From: Dyella silvae
GTDB lineage: Bacteria > Pseudomonadota > Gammaproteobacteria > Xanthomonadales > Rhodanobacteraceae
Length of the DNA stretch: 64,000 nucleotides
Direction of reading: 5' to 3'
Assembly: GCF_026421305.1 (NCBI RefSeq)
Contig: NZ_JAPJBQ010000009.1
Location: forward strand, 108,258-172,257
Shown: positions 9,049 to 19,184 of the stretch, in pieces
Numbering within the stretch: the first letter of the stretch is position 1
How the letters are laid out: each line of letters starts with the position of its first letter
The notes under the pieces: generated by a model
What the model was told of the DNA's origin: nothing
Seen by the model: only the letters and a program-made list of their open reading frames with translations
Databases searched by the model: none
Made by a program: the position numbers and the translations under genes

Positions 9049-12000
9049 ATGCCCCTGCACGATTTTCACCCTGCCGTTGCCGCCTGGTTCCGGGGCGCTT
9101 TTCGGGCACCTACGGCGCCGCAGATAGCCGCTTGGCCGTCCATCCGTTCAGGCAAACACACCCTGGTTGCAGCCCCCACCGGCTCCGGTAAAACGCTCAC
9201 GGCCTTTCTCTCCGCCATTGATACGCTGGTGCGCGAAGGCGTAGCGAACGGTGGCGTGCTGCCCGACGCCACCACGGTGGTGTACGTGTCGCCGCTGAAG
9301 GCGCTATCCAACGACATCCGCATCAACCTCGAAGCGCCGCTGGAAGGCATTCGCGCTGAGCTGGCCAAGATGGGCCTGCCCGATGTGGACATACGCACCG
9401 CCGTGCGCACCGGCGACACACCGCAGGCCGAGCGCACATGGATGCGCAAACAGCCGCCGCACATTCTCGTCACCACGCCCGAATCGCTCTACATCTTGTT
9501 GGGTTCGGAATCCGGCCGAACGATGCTGGCGAGCACGCGCACGGTGATCGTCGATGAAATTCATGCGATGGCTTCGAGTAAGCGCGGTGCACATCTGGCG
9601 CTGTCGCTGGAGCGACTTGAATCGCTATGCCAACGCCGACTCCTACGCATCGGCCTCTCTGCAACACAAAAGCCCATTGAAGACGTAGCGAAGTTCCTGG
9701 TCGGAGCGCACGCCCAACTCCCTCTCCCCTCCGGGGAGAGGGCTGGGGTGAGGGGCCAACCTAGCGACAAGCTCAAAAAGAGCCGCGCAAAGAAAGACGA
9801 TCCCGCAAGCCCCACCCCCTCATCCGACCCTTCGGGCCACCTTCTCCTCGCTCCTCAAAGCGGGAGCCATCCATGGCCCCTCCCCGCGTGCCCCGCAGGG
9901 GAGAAGGATGAAATCTGCATCATCGACGTCGGCCACACCCGCCAGCGCGACCTCGCCATCGAAGTCCCACCCGTACCGCTCGAAGCAGTCATGTCCAACG
10001 ACTGCTGGCAGCTCGTCTACAACCGCCTCTCGCAACTGGTAGAAACCCATCGCACCACACTCGTATTCGTCAACACGCGCCGCATGGCCGAGCGCGTCGC
10101 GCGGCATCTCTCCGAACGACTAGGTAAAGAAGCCGTCGCCGCCCACCACGGCAGCCTCGCCAAAGAACAGCGACTCGACGCCGAACAACGCCTCAAGCGC
10201 GGCGACCTCAAAGTGCTGGTAGCCACCGCATCGCTGGAACTCGGTATCGATATCGGCGATGTGGATCTCGTCTGCCAGCTCGGCTCGCCGCGCTCCATCG
10301 CCGCCTTTCTGCAACGCGCCGGCCGCTCCGGCCATGCGGTCGACGGCACGCCCAAGGCACGCCTTTTCCCAAGCACGCGCGACGATCTGGTGGAGTGCAC
10401 CGCCTTGCTCGACTGCGTACGCCGCGGCGAACTGGATACCTTGATTCAGCCGCCGCAACCGCTCGACGTGCTGGCGCAGCAAATCGTGGCCGAAGTGGCC
10501 TGCCAGGAGTGGAGCGAAGACGCGCTCTACGACACGCTGCGCCGCGCCCACCCCTATCGGCACCTCACACGCGAACAGTTCAACGCCACCGTGCGCATGC
10601 TCGCCGAAGGCTTCACCACGCGCCGTGGCGCACGTGCTGCCTACATTCACCGCGATGCCGTGCACGGACAGTTGCGTGCGCGCCGCGGGGCAAAGCTCAC
10701 CGCCATCACGTCGGGCGGTGCCATTCCCGACACCGCCGATTACCTCGTGGTGCTGGAACCGCAAGCCACCATCATCGGCACGGTCAACGAAGATTTCGCC
10801 ATCGAAAGCCTGGCCGGCGATGTGTTCCAGCTGGGCAACACCAGCTATCGCATCCAGCGCGTGGAGCGCGATCGTCTGCGCGTGGAAGACGCGCAAGGCG
10901 TGCCACCCAACATTCCCTTCTGGCTGGGCGAAGCGCCGGGCCGTACCGCTGAACTCTCGCACGGCGTATCGCGTTTGCGCGAAGAGATTTCCGAACACCT
11001 CGACGCGGGCGGCGCACCCGCGGTATCGCACTGGCTGACGCACGCACTAGGCCTCAGCGAAGCCGCCGCGCAACAGCTGGCCGACTACATGGCCGCCGCC
11101 AAGGCTTCGCTCGGCGTGTTGCCCACGCAACAAACGTTGGTGTTCGAGCGCTTCTTCGACGAATCCGGTGGTACCCAGCTCATCATCCACACGCCCTGGG
11201 GCAGCCGTATCAACCGCGCGTGGGGTCTCGCCCTGCGCAAACGCTTCTGCCGTCAGTTCAATTTCGAACTGCAGGCGGCGGCCACTGAAGACGCCATCAT
11301 CCTTTCGCTCTCCACCAGCCATAGCTTCCCGCTGGACGAAGTGGCGCACTATCTCCATTCCAGCTCCGCCGAGCACGTACTGATACAGGCCCTGCTCGAC
11401 GCGCCGCTATTCCCCGCGCGCTGGCGCTGGAACGCCACCACCGCACTCGCGTTGCCGCGCTTTCAGGGCGGCCGCAAAGTGCCGCCGCAGTTGCAGCGCA
11501 TGAAAAGCGAAGACCTGCTCGCCACCGTCTTCCCCGACCAGGTGGCGTGCCTCGAAAACATCGTGGGCGAGCGGGAGATTCCCGATCACCCGCTGGTCAA
11601 CCAGACCCTGCACGACTGCCTGCGCGAAGCGATGGACGTGGACGGCCTGCTACACATCCTGCGAGGGCTGGAAGAGGGCACCATCACCGTCGTCGCACGC
11701 GACCTCGCTGCACCCAGCCCCCTCGCCGGCGAAGTGCTCAGCGCCGCACCTTATGCATTCCTCGACGACGCCCCGCTGGAAGAACGCCGCACGCAAGCCG
11801 TGCAATCTCGCCGCTGGTCCGACCCCGAAAACGCCGACGACCTCGGCCGCCTCGACGCCGACGCCATCGACGCCGTACGCGAAGAAGCATGGCCACAAGT
11901 ACGCAGCGCCGATGAAATGCACGAAGCCCTCGGCATCCTAGGCGGCATCACCCAACACGAAGCCGATGCCAACGAAGGTTGGAACGACTGGCTGGCGTCT

Positions 12001-13704
12001 CTCGCGCAGTCGCATCGAGCGACGCTTTTAGCTCCCTCTCCCCTCCGGGGAGAGGGTTGGGGTGAGGGGTCACTCTTGCCCCAGTCCACCCCCGAAGCGA
12101 CCCAACCCACCATCTGGACCACCGCCGAATCCCTCCCCAAATGGCAAGCCGTCCACCCGGCCGCCACGCTGCATCCACCCATCGACGCCCCCGCCGAATT
12201 CGCCGCCCAACCCTGGACACGCGAAGACGCCCTGCTCGAACTCCTCCGCGGCCGCCTCACCGGCACCGGCCCCACCACCGTCGCCCAACTCGCCACGGTG
12301 CTGCACGTCGAACCCAGCGACATCGACCTCGCCCTGATCCGCCTGCAAACCGAAGGCTACGTCATGCAGGGCCACTTCACGCCCGGCACGCACGACGTGG
12401 AATGGTGCGAACGCCACCTGCTCGCACGCATCCACCGCTACACCATCGGCCGCCTGCGCCGCGAAATCGAACCCGTCAGCCGCCGCGACCTGATGCGCTT
12501 CCTGTTCGACTGGCAACACGTCGCACCCGGCGCACGCCTCAGCGGCCCCGACGCCTTACCCGCCGTACTCACCCAGCTCGAAGGTTTCGAAGCCGCCGCC
12601 GGCTCCTGGGAAAGCGAACTGCTGCCCGCGCGCATCGACGACTACGCCATCACCTGGCTCGACGAACAATGCCGCGCCGGCCGCGTCAGCTGGAGTCGTC
12701 TGCGCAGCGGCTCCGGCAGTGGCGGCGGCCCCGTGCGAGCCACACCCATCGTGCTGCTGCCACGCCGCAGCGTACCCCTCTGGACCAACATCGCCACCCG
12801 CGACGGCAACACCGAAGAGGTCGCCATCTCCTCACGCGCACAAGCCGTGCTCGATGCATTGCGTGACCACGGCGCCCTGTTCTTCGACGAACTGATGAGC
12901 GACACCCACCTGCTGCGCACCGAACTCGAAGACGCCCTCGGCGAACTCGTCGCCGCCGGCCGCATCACCGCCGACAGCTTCGCCGGCCTGCGCGCACTAC
13001 TCGTACCCGCCGCCAAACGCGACGCCCATCGCCACCGCCGCCTGCGCCGCCACATGCTCACCGGCATCGAAGACGCCGGCCGCTGGTCATTAGTGCGCAC
13101 ACCCAAATCCTTCTCCCCTCCGGGGAGAAGGTGGCCCGAAGGGACGGATGAGGGGCGGGTGCTCGAGAAAGCCCCACCTACCTCAACCAACAAACCCGAC
13201 ACCGACCCCATCGAACACATCGCCCGCAGCCTCCTGCGCCGCTACGGCGTCGTCTTCTGGAAACTGCTCGAACGCGAAGCCCCCTGGCTCCCCAGCTGGC
13301 GCGAACTACTGCGCGTCTACCACCGCCTGGAAGCCCGCGGCGAAATCCGCGGCGGCCGCTTCGTCGAAGGCCTCGTAGGCGAACAATTCGCCCTCCCCGA
13401 AGCCATCGCCCGCCTGCGCGCCGTGCGCCAACTGCAGCCGCAGAACGAACTCGTCTGCATCAGCGGCTCCGACCCACTCAACCTCGTCGGCACCGTACTC
13501 GCCGGCAACAAACAACCCGCCGTCACCGGCACCCGCGTGCTCTACGAAGACGGCGTACCCGTCGCCGCCTGGGTAGCCAACAAACCCCAATGGCTGACGG
13601 AATCCACTCCCGCCCAACAACAACACTGGCGCAACGCACTACTGCGCCGCGCCGATGCAGATGCTTTTAAAGTCGACACCAGCGCGTCTGGCCTGAGCCA
13701 CTAG
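9049..13704 (+). CDS. lhr: Large helicase-related protein Lhr, with in-frame repeat insertions
   Basis: This 1551-residue cytoplasmic superfamily-2 helicase has motif I APTGSGKT, motif II VDEIHAM, motif III SAT and motif [10 protein letters not shown], followed by the long Lhr-specific C-terminal part. Lhr is a DNA-repair-linked 3'-to-5' helicase. Three segments look foreign: about residues 224-286, 993-1008 and 1353-1371. Each is read from a GC-rich palindromic repeat of the kind usually found between genes. The first falls between the core strands at VAKFLVGA and ICIIDVGHT, where related proteins have a short loop. All are in frame and lack stops, so the protein is probably made. The start at MPLHDFHP was chosen because the domain begins there. 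Confidence 0.93.
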   Translation: MPLHDFHPAVAAWFRGAFRAPTAPQIAAWPSIRSGKHTLVAAPTGSGKTLTAFLSAIDTLVREGVANGGVLPDATTVVYVSPLKALSNDIRINLEAPLEGIRAELAKMGLPDVDIRTAVRTGDTPQAERTWMRKQPPHILVTTPESLYILLGSESGRTMLASTRTVIVDEIHAMASSKRGAHLALSLERLESLCQRRLLRIGLSATQKPIEDVAKFLVGAHAQLPLPSGERAGVRGQPSDKLKKSRAKKDDPASPTPSSDPSGHLLLAPQSGSHPWPLPACPAGEKDEICIIDVGHTRQRDLAIEVPPVPLEAVMSNDCWQLVYNRLSQLVETHRTTLVFVNTRRMAERVARHLSERLGKEAVAAHHGSLAKEQRLDAEQRLKRGDLKVLVATASLELGIDIGDVDLVCQLGSPRSIAAFLQRAGRSGHAVDGTPKARLFPSTRDDLVECTALLDCVRRGELDTLIQPPQPLDVLAQQIVAEVACQEWSEDALYDTLRRAHPYRHLTREQFNATVRMLAEGFTTRRGARAAYIHRDAVHGQLRARRGAKLTAITSGGAIPDTADYLVVLEPQATIIGTVNEDFAIESLAGDVFQLGNTSYRIQRVERDRLRVEDAQGVPPNIPFWLGEAPGRTAELSHGVSRLREEISEHLDAGGAPAVSHWLTHALGLSEAAAQQLADYMAAAKASLGVLPTQQTLVFERFFDESGGTQLIIHTPWGSRINRAWGLALRKRFCRQFNFELQAAATEDAIILSLSTSHSFPLDEVAHYLHSSSAEHVLIQALLDAPLFPARWRWNATTALALPRFQGGRKVPPQLQRMKSEDLLATVFPDQVACLENIVGEREIPDHPLVNQTLHDCLREAMDVDGLLHILRGLEEGTITVVARDLAAPSPLAGEVLSAAPYAFLDDAPLEERRTQAVQSRRWSDPENADDLGRLDADAIDAVREEAWPQVRSADEMHEALGILGGITQHEADANEGWNDWLASLAQSHRATLLAPSPLRGEGWGEGSLLPQSTPEATQPTIWTTAESLPKWQAVHPAATLHPPIDAPAEFAAQPWTREDALLELLRGRLTGTGPTTVAQLATVLHVEPSDIDLALIRLQTEGYVMQGHFTPGTHDVEWCERHLLARIHRYTIGRLRREIEPVSRRDLMRFLFDWQHVAPGARLSGPDALPAVLTQLEGFEAAAGSWESELLPARIDDYAITWLDEQCRAGRVSWSRLRSGSGSGGGPVRATPIVLLPRRSVPLWTNIATRDGNTEEVAISSRAQAVLDALRDHGALFFDELMSDTHLLRTELEDALGELVAAGRITADSFAGLRALLVPAAKRDAHRHRRLRRHMLTGIEDAGRWSLVRTPKSFSPPGRRWPEGTDEGRVLEKAPPTSTNKPDTDPIEHIARSLLRRYGVVFWKLLEREAPWLPSWRELLRVYHRLEARGEIRGGRFVEGLVGEQFALPEAIARLRAVRQLQPQNELVCISGSDPLNLVGTVLAGNKQPAVTGTRVLYEDGVPVAAWVANKPQWLTESTPAQQQHWRNALLRRADADAFKVDTSASGLSH
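9719..9906 (+). repeat. Composite palindromic repeat inside lhr (two copies, opposite orientation)
   Basis: A hairpin with arms CCCTCTCCCC and GGGGAGAGGG begins at 9721 and continues as GGGGTGAGGGG. From about 9812 the same type of sequence returns in reverse orientation (CCCCTCATCCGACCCTTCGG, then CACCTTCTCC and GGGGAGAAGG). Read in the lhr frame the first half gives [13 protein letters not shown]. The segment adds about 63 residues to the helicase. Confidence 0.85.
12029..12072 (+). repeat. Second palindromic repeat inside lhr, read in another frame
   Basis: The 23-base palindrome at 12034-12056 is identical to that at 9721-9743 and is followed by TTGGGGTGAGGGG. Here the lhr frame is shifted relative to the element, so it is read as [13 protein letters not shown]. 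No stop arises. Confidence 0.88.
13106..13160 (+). repeat. Third palindromic repeat inside lhr, variant with TTCTCC arms
   Basis: The palindrome CCTTCTCCCCTCCGGGGAG (from 13109, closing with AAGG at 13131) continues as GTGGCCCGAAGGGACGGATG AGGGG, matching the reverse half of the composite at 9812-9906. It is read in the third frame as [16 protein letters not shown]. Confidence 0.85.
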
Positions 13705-13726
13705 GCAACCCCGGCACACCCTCACC

Positions 13727-13761
13727 GTCATTCCCGCGAAAGCGGGAATCCAGCGACTTTG
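13727..13761 (+). repeat. Dispersed GTCATTCCCGCGAA hairpin repeat
   Basis: GTCA is followed by the hairpin TTCCCGC-GAAA-GCGGGAA and by TCCAGCGACTTTG. This sits between the convergent ends of lhr and the NTF2-like gene. A related copy lies at 63897-63920. It may also serve as a transcription end, though no T-run follows. Confidence 0.75.
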
Positions 13762-13810
13762 GCCCTTGAGCGCGACAACTCAGCAAAAGCGAGGGCCCCC
13801 ACAACACCCC

Positions 13811-14182
13811 TCACTCACTGTAATCCCCGATATACGCCAACTTCCCCTCACGCTGGCGAAACTCACTGCGCCCATTCAACGTAATCGACTGCCCCGCGCG
13901 CACGCCATTGGGCAAATCCACCGCAAACGTGCCATCAAACAGGATATGCGCCGTCGCCATATCCTCGCGCTCCTCATAGGCAACAATCAGCTGCCGCCGC
14001 GCGGAAAACAGATAACGCGAACTCTCCGCCAGATGCCGCAGCTCATCCACGCCCTGCGTGCGCACGCTCAGCACCCCGGCCGTGAAATTCTCAAACACCA
14101 CATCGCGATGCATCGTCGCCACCATGGCATCCACATCCATGCGGTTATAGGCCGCCAGGTAACGTTCAATCAGCTCGCGCAT
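13811..14182 (-). CDS. NTF2-like / SnoaL-like protein
   Basis: This 123-residue protein starts MRELIERYLAAYNRMDVDAM, the helix typical of SnoaL-like NTF2-fold proteins, and continues with VVFENFTAG and later strands such as HILFDGTFAVDL. The fold forms a cone-shaped pocket that may bind or isomerise a small ligand. The family is too diverse to name a substrate. AAGGA lies about seven bases before the ATG at 14182, which decides the start. It is convergent with lhr, and its promoter side faces the tRNA gene. Confidence 0.8.
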   Translation of the reverse strand: MRELIERYLAAYNRMDVDAMVATMHRDVVFENFTAGVLSVRTQGVDELRHLAESSRYLFSARRQLIVAYEEREDMATAHILFDGTFAVDLPNGVRAGQSITLNGRSEFRQREGKLAYIGDYSE

Positions 14183-14353
14183 GGCGCATCCTTCAGGGCA
14201 GGGCGCCTGCAACCGGGCGCGACAGCGCAAAGTCTACGGCACCCGCGCCACCAAACCGACAATTCCGACGCGCCGGGCCGCCCCACCAGGTCGACGCCCC
14301 CACCCAACCCCGCTACCATGTTCGCCCCACACCGGCGCAACGCCGGCACGCAA

Positions 14354-14429
<76 letters not shown>

Positions 14430-14463
14430 TCTGCCAGATCTAGCCTCCAAGCTGTTCGCTAAA

Positions 14464-14567
14464 GCATAAGTTGGCCGTTTCGGACAATTTATGGTTGAAA
14501 TAAAGCATAAAGTGTCCAAGTGTGGCTGGAAGCATAAGTTTGCCGTTCTGGCCAACTTATGTTTGAA
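14464..14567. repeat. Cluster of 12-bp inverted arms just after the tRNA
   Basis: Two 36-base direct copies (14464-14499 and 14532-14567) each read GCATAAGTT...TTGAA and each is an imperfect hairpin. The outer arms CATAAGTTGGCC (14465-14476) and GGCCAACTTATG (14550-14561) are exact inverse complements. Inner arms GGACAATTTATG and CATAAAGTGTCC pair at 11 of 12 positions. The layout resembles recombinase or attachment sites, but no integrase gene is present in the window. Confidence 0.6.
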
Positions 14568-15477
14568 CGTAAAACATTGTTTGGCCGCAGGCTGACGAGA
14601 GCGTCAGCGTCGCATCCAGCGGAATCCTCAATCTAGCGTGTCATTCCTTAGCATGGTCTTGTCGACACCTTCGGCGCACGTCGAGATCCAAGCATCCTGA
14701 TGTCAGGTGCTTCCGTTTGCGAAGTACGCAAGGCGCCCGAGCCCGCAAGCCAACGCCCTGGGGCTTTTGCCTCCCCCTCGGAAATATTCTTCAGTTCGTT
14801 GGCTGGATAAGATCGCGTCCGTTCGTCCCCTCTTGTGCCACCGCCGACTAAGGCGAAAGACGCAGGACGTTGAGCCAGTTATCTTTTATGGAGGCGTCGC
14901 CAGCGCCTGCGCCGAGAGGGCGTCGGTTTTAGTACTGCAAAAGCGGACGCGAAAACGGCTGGAATAGCGCCGGGCGGAGCGGTTCTTCAGTAGCCAAGGA
15001 CGGAGCGTGGACGTGGCCGTTCTACGGCCAGTCGAGAGGAAGCGCACAGCGATGTCTTCGACCGCGTCGAGGGTCCCTCCAAATGGCAACGTCGCCAAGG
15101 AGATCTGGGTGGCCTTGCGCCAATGATGTTCGAGGCGCTCAACCCAGCACCCAGCACCCAGCCACCTGCGAAACAGGGGTGTAACAGGGCATCTTTCCCA
15201 CCAACGGCTCCGCACAAGTTGCACGATGGGACGCCTAGTGCGTTTGAATTTCTTTTCATCGTGCTCAACGACGACGAGAGCTTGTTAACGCTGGTTAATG
15301 CGGCCTTCGTCCCAAACACATAGACAAGCGTGCCGTTGATTTCGTGTGTAACTGTTCTGTCAGTGATAACACAACGCTTCTCCAATCATTTGTACCCATT
15401 AGGGTGCCGCGCGTACCTTCGGCCATCCATACAGTGTAGCTCCGAGCAAGACTCATTCATTCGCGACGAGAGCAGCC
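14568..15477. other. Gene-poor stretch between tRNA hairpins and the first AraC gene
   Basis: About 900 bases without a convincing gene. Open frames of up to 132 codons on the minus strand (14987-15385 and 14886-15224) have compositions unlike the neighbouring genes, lack ribosome sites and show no family I recognise. The stretch may be a degraded coding region. Confidence 0.5.
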
Positions 15478-16395
15478 ATGTGTGGTGCCTACGGTCAACG
15501 TCTTGGTCAATCATTTGGAGTTTCCAATCCGGCAACGCTGCTGGCTTCACCCATGCGCGATGCCGTGTTCGCTATGACGGACGTGCGTCGAAATACTCCA
15601 ATGGACGGCCCAACTTCCCCACTTCCGCGCGATCGCTCGTATGTCATCGCTGTGAACTTGCAGCCGCTACGGGATCACGAGATGTGGGTTGACGGCCAAA
15701 GCGTAAGTCGCGGGCCGCTGCCTGAGGGAGCGGTCATGGTGGCAAACCTGCAGCAGGATCCGGCGTTCTTTGCGGAAGGTCCTCTTCACGCAATCTGGTT
15801 TCACATCCCGATGGATGCGCTGATGATGGATGAGGACGCGAGCGATAAGGCGTTGGACTGCGCAACCGGAAGCGTCATGGACGATCCGTTCGTCACCGTG
15901 TTGGCCCGAACCATGTTATCCATGGTCACCTGTGGTCATCGACCTAGCCAGACGCTGGTGGACCATTTGTTTCTGGCACTGCGTGGTCATCTGTTGGATA
16001 CCTATGGCGCGCCACCCGCCGTCCAGTCGCGGGGTGGCAGCCGAGGTTTGCTACCGTGGCAACATCGGCGCGCTACGTCGTTGATCATGGATAACCTGAC
16101 CAACGGCATTTCGCTGCAGGCCATGGCAAGTGCTTGCCAACTTGCGCCTAGTACGTTCCTACGGGCGTTTCGTACGACATTTGGTGAAACGCCACATCAG
16201 TGGCTGATAGGTAAGCGCATTGATCGCGCCCTGGACTTGATGGCTGATCGATGCATCTCATTGGCGGATATCGCGCTATCCGTCGGTTTTTCGGACCAAA
16301 GCCATTTCACGCGAGTATTCGTGGGTCGGATGGGCGTCAGCCCGGGCGCCTGGCGTAGTGCGAACGCTGGTCGAGCGCTCGCGCTAGCGGAGTGA
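15478..16395 (+). CDS. AraC-family transcriptional regulator
   Basis: This 305-residue protein ends in a two-helix-turn-helix AraC domain (about residues 200-295): ISLQAMASACQLAPSTFLRA for the first and ISLADIALSVGFSDQSHFTR for the second, then GVSPGAWR. The N-terminal half is a ligand or dimer domain with no recognised ligand. Its opening, YGQRLGQSF, is echoed by YGSRLGRSF in the regulator at 19185, so the two are paralogues. It is convergent with a response regulator gene nine bases away. No enzyme gene is adjacent, so the targets are unknown. Confidence 0.9.
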   Translation: MCGAYGQRLGQSFGVSNPATLLASPMRDAVFAMTDVRRNTPMDGPTSPLPRDRSYVIAVNLQPLRDHEMWVDGQSVSRGPLPEGAVMVANLQQDPAFFAEGPLHAIWFHIPMDALMMDEDASDKALDCATGSVMDDPFVTVLARTMLSMVTCGHRPSQTLVDHLFLALRGHLLDTYGAPPAVQSRGGSRGLLPWQHRRATSLIMDNLTNGISLQAMASACQLAPSTFLRAFRTTFGETPHQWLIGKRIDRALDLMADRCISLADIALSVGFSDQSHFTRVFVGRMGVSPGAWRSANAGRALALAE

Positions 16396-16403
16396 CGATC
16401 AAT

Positions 16404-17015
16404 TTAGTCCATGAAGCCGCGCCGTAGCGCGATGGTGACGGCGTGCGTCCGATCTTCGGCGCCAAGTTTGTCCAAGATGCTTTTCATTCTGGCCTTGACT
16501 GTATCTTCGGATATGCACAGGGCTTGTGCGATACCGCGATTGCCATTGCCCTCAGCCACCAGGCGTAACACGACGAGTTCGCGTGGGGTGAGAAGCTCGT
16601 GGCCTTCATGGGCGTGCAAGTCCTGAGCGGCTTCTCTCGTCAGAACACGACGCCCAGCCGCCGCCGCGCGAATGGCTGCCAGCATGTCCGCCCGATTGGC
16701 TGTCTTGAGCAAATAGGCGAGAGCGCCAGATTCGAGTGCTCGGCGAACCCGCGCATCGCCGGGATAGGTCGTCAATACCACCAGGCAGGCGTTTGGATAC
16801 AAAGCTCGAATCGCCTGGATGGCCTGAAGCCCATCCGCATTGGGCATTTGTAGGTCAAGCAGAGCTACATCCGGCAGCAGTTCTCGGTATCGGTCCAATG
16901 CCTGCTCGCCGTCGGAGGCCTCACCGACCACCTCCATATCCGGCTCGGCATCAATGGATGACCGTAAACCATCCCGCATGATCGGGTGATCGTCGGCTAG
17001 CAATACGCGGATCAT
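16404..17015 (-). CDS. NarL/LuxR-type response regulator (orphan)
   Basis: This 203-residue protein has a receiver domain with the acidic pair ADDHP near residues 7-9, the phospho-acceptor aspartate in ALLDLQMP and the conserved lysine in YLLKTA. A LuxR helix-turn-helix follows (TPRELVVLRLVAEGNGNRGI, then SEDTVKARMKSILDKLG). It would be phosphorylated by a HisKA_3-type kinase and bind DNA as a dimer. No kinase gene is next to it. The kinase at 37991-41119 is the only candidate partner in this window. MIRVLLADD was taken as the start. A GTG ten codons upstream is possible. Confidence 0.9.
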   Translation of the reverse strand: MIRVLLADDHPIMRDGLRSSIDAEPDMEVVGEASDGEQALDRYRELLPDVALLDLQMPNADGLQAIQAIRALYPNACLVVLTTYPGDARVRRALESGALAYLLKTANRADMLAAIRAAAAGRRVLTREAAQDLHAHEGHELLTPRELVVLRLVAEGNGNRGIAQALCISEDTVKARMKSILDKLGAEDRTHAVTIALRRGFMD

Positions 17016-17418
17016 CTTTTGTGGGGTGTTCAAGTCAGGTCTCACCTAACGTGCGTCGGCGGTTTATCGCGGTGATGATCGACCCGGGGGGCCATTGGCG
17101 CAACGCTCAAAAGGGTACGGATAAGTTAATGGGTCTCAAAGGCGCGGCATGTGGTGCCGTCGGGTTCAGGACTGGGCTCCCCCTGTGAGTCAGAGAGCGT
17201 TGCTGCACAGCGTTACTGTCCAGCGACCCACTACGGTGACAGGTGCGCGTCCGGCATAGATGCCATTCGTTATGCCTCGGCAAGGCGTGCCATATGGCCT
17301 ACCGTTTGATCGACTTCTGCGGGAAAGGAAAAGACAAGGGCCAGTAAGAACGAACAAGCCGGCCCATGCCTGAGTGACTAGGCTTGGGTGCCAAGGTTGC
17401 CATAGAAAAGTCGCCATC
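17016..17418. other. Intergenic region between response regulator and DUF2384 gene
   Basis: About 400 bases with no gene I can support. It holds the divergent upstream regions of the response regulator and of the MbcA/ParS-like gene. No clear operator was found by eye. Confidence 0.4.
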
Positions 17419-17700
17419 ATGCGAACAACCAAATTCAGGTTCGAAGACATTGCGAGTGAGATGGCGAAAGTGGAGGCATTGCGTGACCAGGCCCGGATGA
17501 AGGCGTTCGGTCAACTTGAGAATTGCGCCGCCACGATCGCCGGCATGCTTCTTCAGCTTTTGGGATCCAGGGATCGCGCCGCGCGCTGGATGTGCATGCG
17601 GCAACGCTCGTTGGGCGGGCGCACCGCTTATGAGGCTTTGGCGGAAGGTGATTTCGACCTCGTCTGGGATCAGATGGTGGGTGTCGGGGACTTTCGGTGA
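17419..17700 (+). CDS. MbcA/ParS-like (DUF2384) small protein
   Basis: This 93-residue protein has a helical N-terminus (FRFEDIASEMAKVEALRDQA) and a C-terminal segment, AARWMCMRQRSLGGRTAYEA followed by LAEGDFDLVWDQM. That pattern of tryptophan, LGGRTAYE and a closing helix matches the toxin-binding domain of Xre/MbcA/ParS antitoxins. The usual N-terminal DNA-binding part is reduced, and no RES-domain toxin gene follows. Instead an FNR-type regulator starts 47 bases later. It may be an orphan antitoxin or an adaptor with another role. The ATG at 17419 is preferred over one fifteen codons earlier. Confidence 0.7.
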   Translation: MRTTKFRFEDIASEMAKVEALRDQARMKAFGQLENCAATIAGMLLQLLGSRDRAARWMCMRQRSLGGRTAYEALAEGDFDLVWDQMVGVGDFR

Positions 17701-17746
17701 TGGTTCCGACGTCATCACCTCCATATGTAGAGGTTCGAGAAATACC

Positions 17747-18577
17747 ATGTACGCATCATCGAACTGGGCGGCACGTTCTGTGGCGAGCGCTGCCCCTGTG
17801 AGTTCAGCTGACTCAACTATGTCATTGCCGTTGCATGGTCCACGAAGTCAACGCAGTCGGTATCGAGAGCTCCGTCCCTTACAGCCTGTGATTTGTAAAG
17901 ACTGCCTCTTCGTAGGTAGATGTGTTGGTCGTGCCGGGGATGGCGGTTTGTCGAGCGACGCGTGTGCCGAAGGAAGGCAGTGTGCGTTCTCGGCCGGCAA
18001 CTATGTGGCATCGCGGGGCGAGCGCCTGACAGACGTATTTATGATACGCAAAGGAGTGATCAAGACTCGTTTGACGACAAAGGACGGACGTGAGCGGATC
18101 ACCAATTTTCACTTTCCCGGTGAACTTGTGGGCCTGGAGGCCGTGCATTCCGGCCGGCATGTGAGCGAGATCGTTGCACTCCAATATTCAGAATGTTGCC
18201 GCCTTTCGTTCGATCAATTGGTGACCCTTGCCGAACGTAATCCGCTGGTTCAACGCCAGTTGCTATCGTTGATGAGCGAACAACTGAATAGATCCAATCT
18301 GGTGGCTGGGGATCTCACGGCTGAAGAGCGCGTGGCAGTATTCCTGCTGGATATTCGTAGCCGCCTGACCATGAACCAGCCCGCTCAACAGGGCTTCCAT
18401 TTAGTGATGTCCCGCGCGGACATTGCCAACTATCTGCGACTTTCCGCCGAAACCGTGAGCCGTATCCTGACTCGATTCCGGCGACGCGGTTGGATCGACA
18501 TCGCAGGGCGGAACCTGCGGTCCATGGAGAAGGAGCCGCTGGAGCGGCTCAGTCGGGAAGCGTCCGTCTGCGAGTGA
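17747..18577 (+). CDS. FNR-type [4Fe-4S] Crp/Fnr regulator
   Basis: This 276-residue regulator has cysteines at 50, 53 and 59 (CKDCLFVGRC, the C-x2-C-x5-C spacing of E. coli FNR) and a further pair at 150-151 (ECCRLSF) where FNR has its fourth ligand. The effector domain includes GELVGLEAV, and the recognition helix ETVSRILTRF keeps the E..SR residues that read TTGAT-N4-ATCAA sites. It should therefore sense oxygen by an iron-sulphur cluster and switch genes under low oxygen. The MYASSNWAARS start is chosen after the upstream gene's stop. MSLPLHGPRS 24 codons later is an alternative. Confidence 0.88.
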   Translation: MYASSNWAARSVASAAPVSSADSTMSLPLHGPRSQRSRYRELRPLQPVICKDCLFVGRCVGRAGDGGLSSDACAEGRQCAFSAGNYVASRGERLTDVFMIRKGVIKTRLTTKDGRERITNFHFPGELVGLEAVHSGRHVSEIVALQYSECCRLSFDQLVTLAERNPLVQRQLLSLMSEQLNRSNLVAGDLTAEERVAVFLLDIRSRLTMNQPAQQGFHLVMSRADIANYLRLSAETVSRILTRFRRRGWIDIAGRNLRSMEKEPLERLSREASVCE

Positions 18578-18578
18578 G

Positions 18579-18905
18579 TCAACGATACGTCCTGGGAAGG
18601 CGGCGAAGAAAGCCTATGACAGCTTCTCCACGCCCCATGCTTACCAATTGCTCCGCGGTGTAGCCTCCCAGTTCGTCGATCGGGTCGTTCTGATACCAAT
18701 CGAGGAGGAGGCATGGCACGGGCTCGATCTCTGCGGCGATGCGGAGCACGGCAAGGGCTGTGGGGATCAGGCCAAAGATGGTGCTGTAGGCGTCGCGCCC
18801 TACGGCGCAGATGATTCGGTCGTGTGGATCGGTTGCATATGCTTGAGGCAGCAACGTCGTAGCCAGGAAGTCGCGTTGGTTTCGCTTTGCCCTCATCGTG
18901 GCCAT
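18579..18905 (-). CDS. Second MbcA/ParS-like (DUF2384-like) small protein
   Basis: This 108-residue protein carries the C-terminal pattern LLLDWYQNDPIDELGGYTAE followed by QLVSMGRGEAVIGFLRRL, which resembles the toxin-binding half of MbcA/ParS proteins. It is clearly related to the protein at 31249-31545, with shared AVL..A..IE, WY, ELxGxTAxxLV and GRxExVIxFLR positions. It ends one base after the stop of the convergent FNR gene. No toxin gene is adjacent. The second in-frame ATG (MRAKRNQRD, 18896) has GGGA nine bases upstream and may be the true start. Confidence 0.62.
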   Translation of the reverse strand: MATMRAKRNQRDFLATTLLPQAYATDPHDRIICAVGRDAYSTIFGLIPTALAVLRIAAEIEPVPCLLLDWYQNDPIDELGGYTAEQLVSMGRGEAVIGFLRRLPRTYR

Positions 18906-19184
18906 CCCTCACATCTCATTGTGGGAGCCAGCTTACTGAGGCTCTCATTCCGGCGATTGTCGATAGTTGCCGGACGTTGGATTTTTTGAGGTCTTCATCG
19001 GAAATGCGATGCAGCGGTGCCGGGTTCGGAAAGTTGCACGTGTAATCAACGCCACTGCGGTGACGGCATCGTAAGATTTTTTATATCCTCTGCAGAAAGA
19101 CATATGGCGCCGGGCCCGGTACGGGCCGACGATGATGGTGGCTCCATCCAATAGGTCTTAGCTCGGCGCGGAGGGAGGTCAGTC

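Noticed and set aside
10120..11043. A 307-codon frame opposite lhr
   Set aside because: Antisense to the helicase core; no recognisable motif.
14987..15385. A 132-codon minus frame in the gene-poor stretch
   Set aside because: No ribosome site, no family, and frame competition with a second minus frame.
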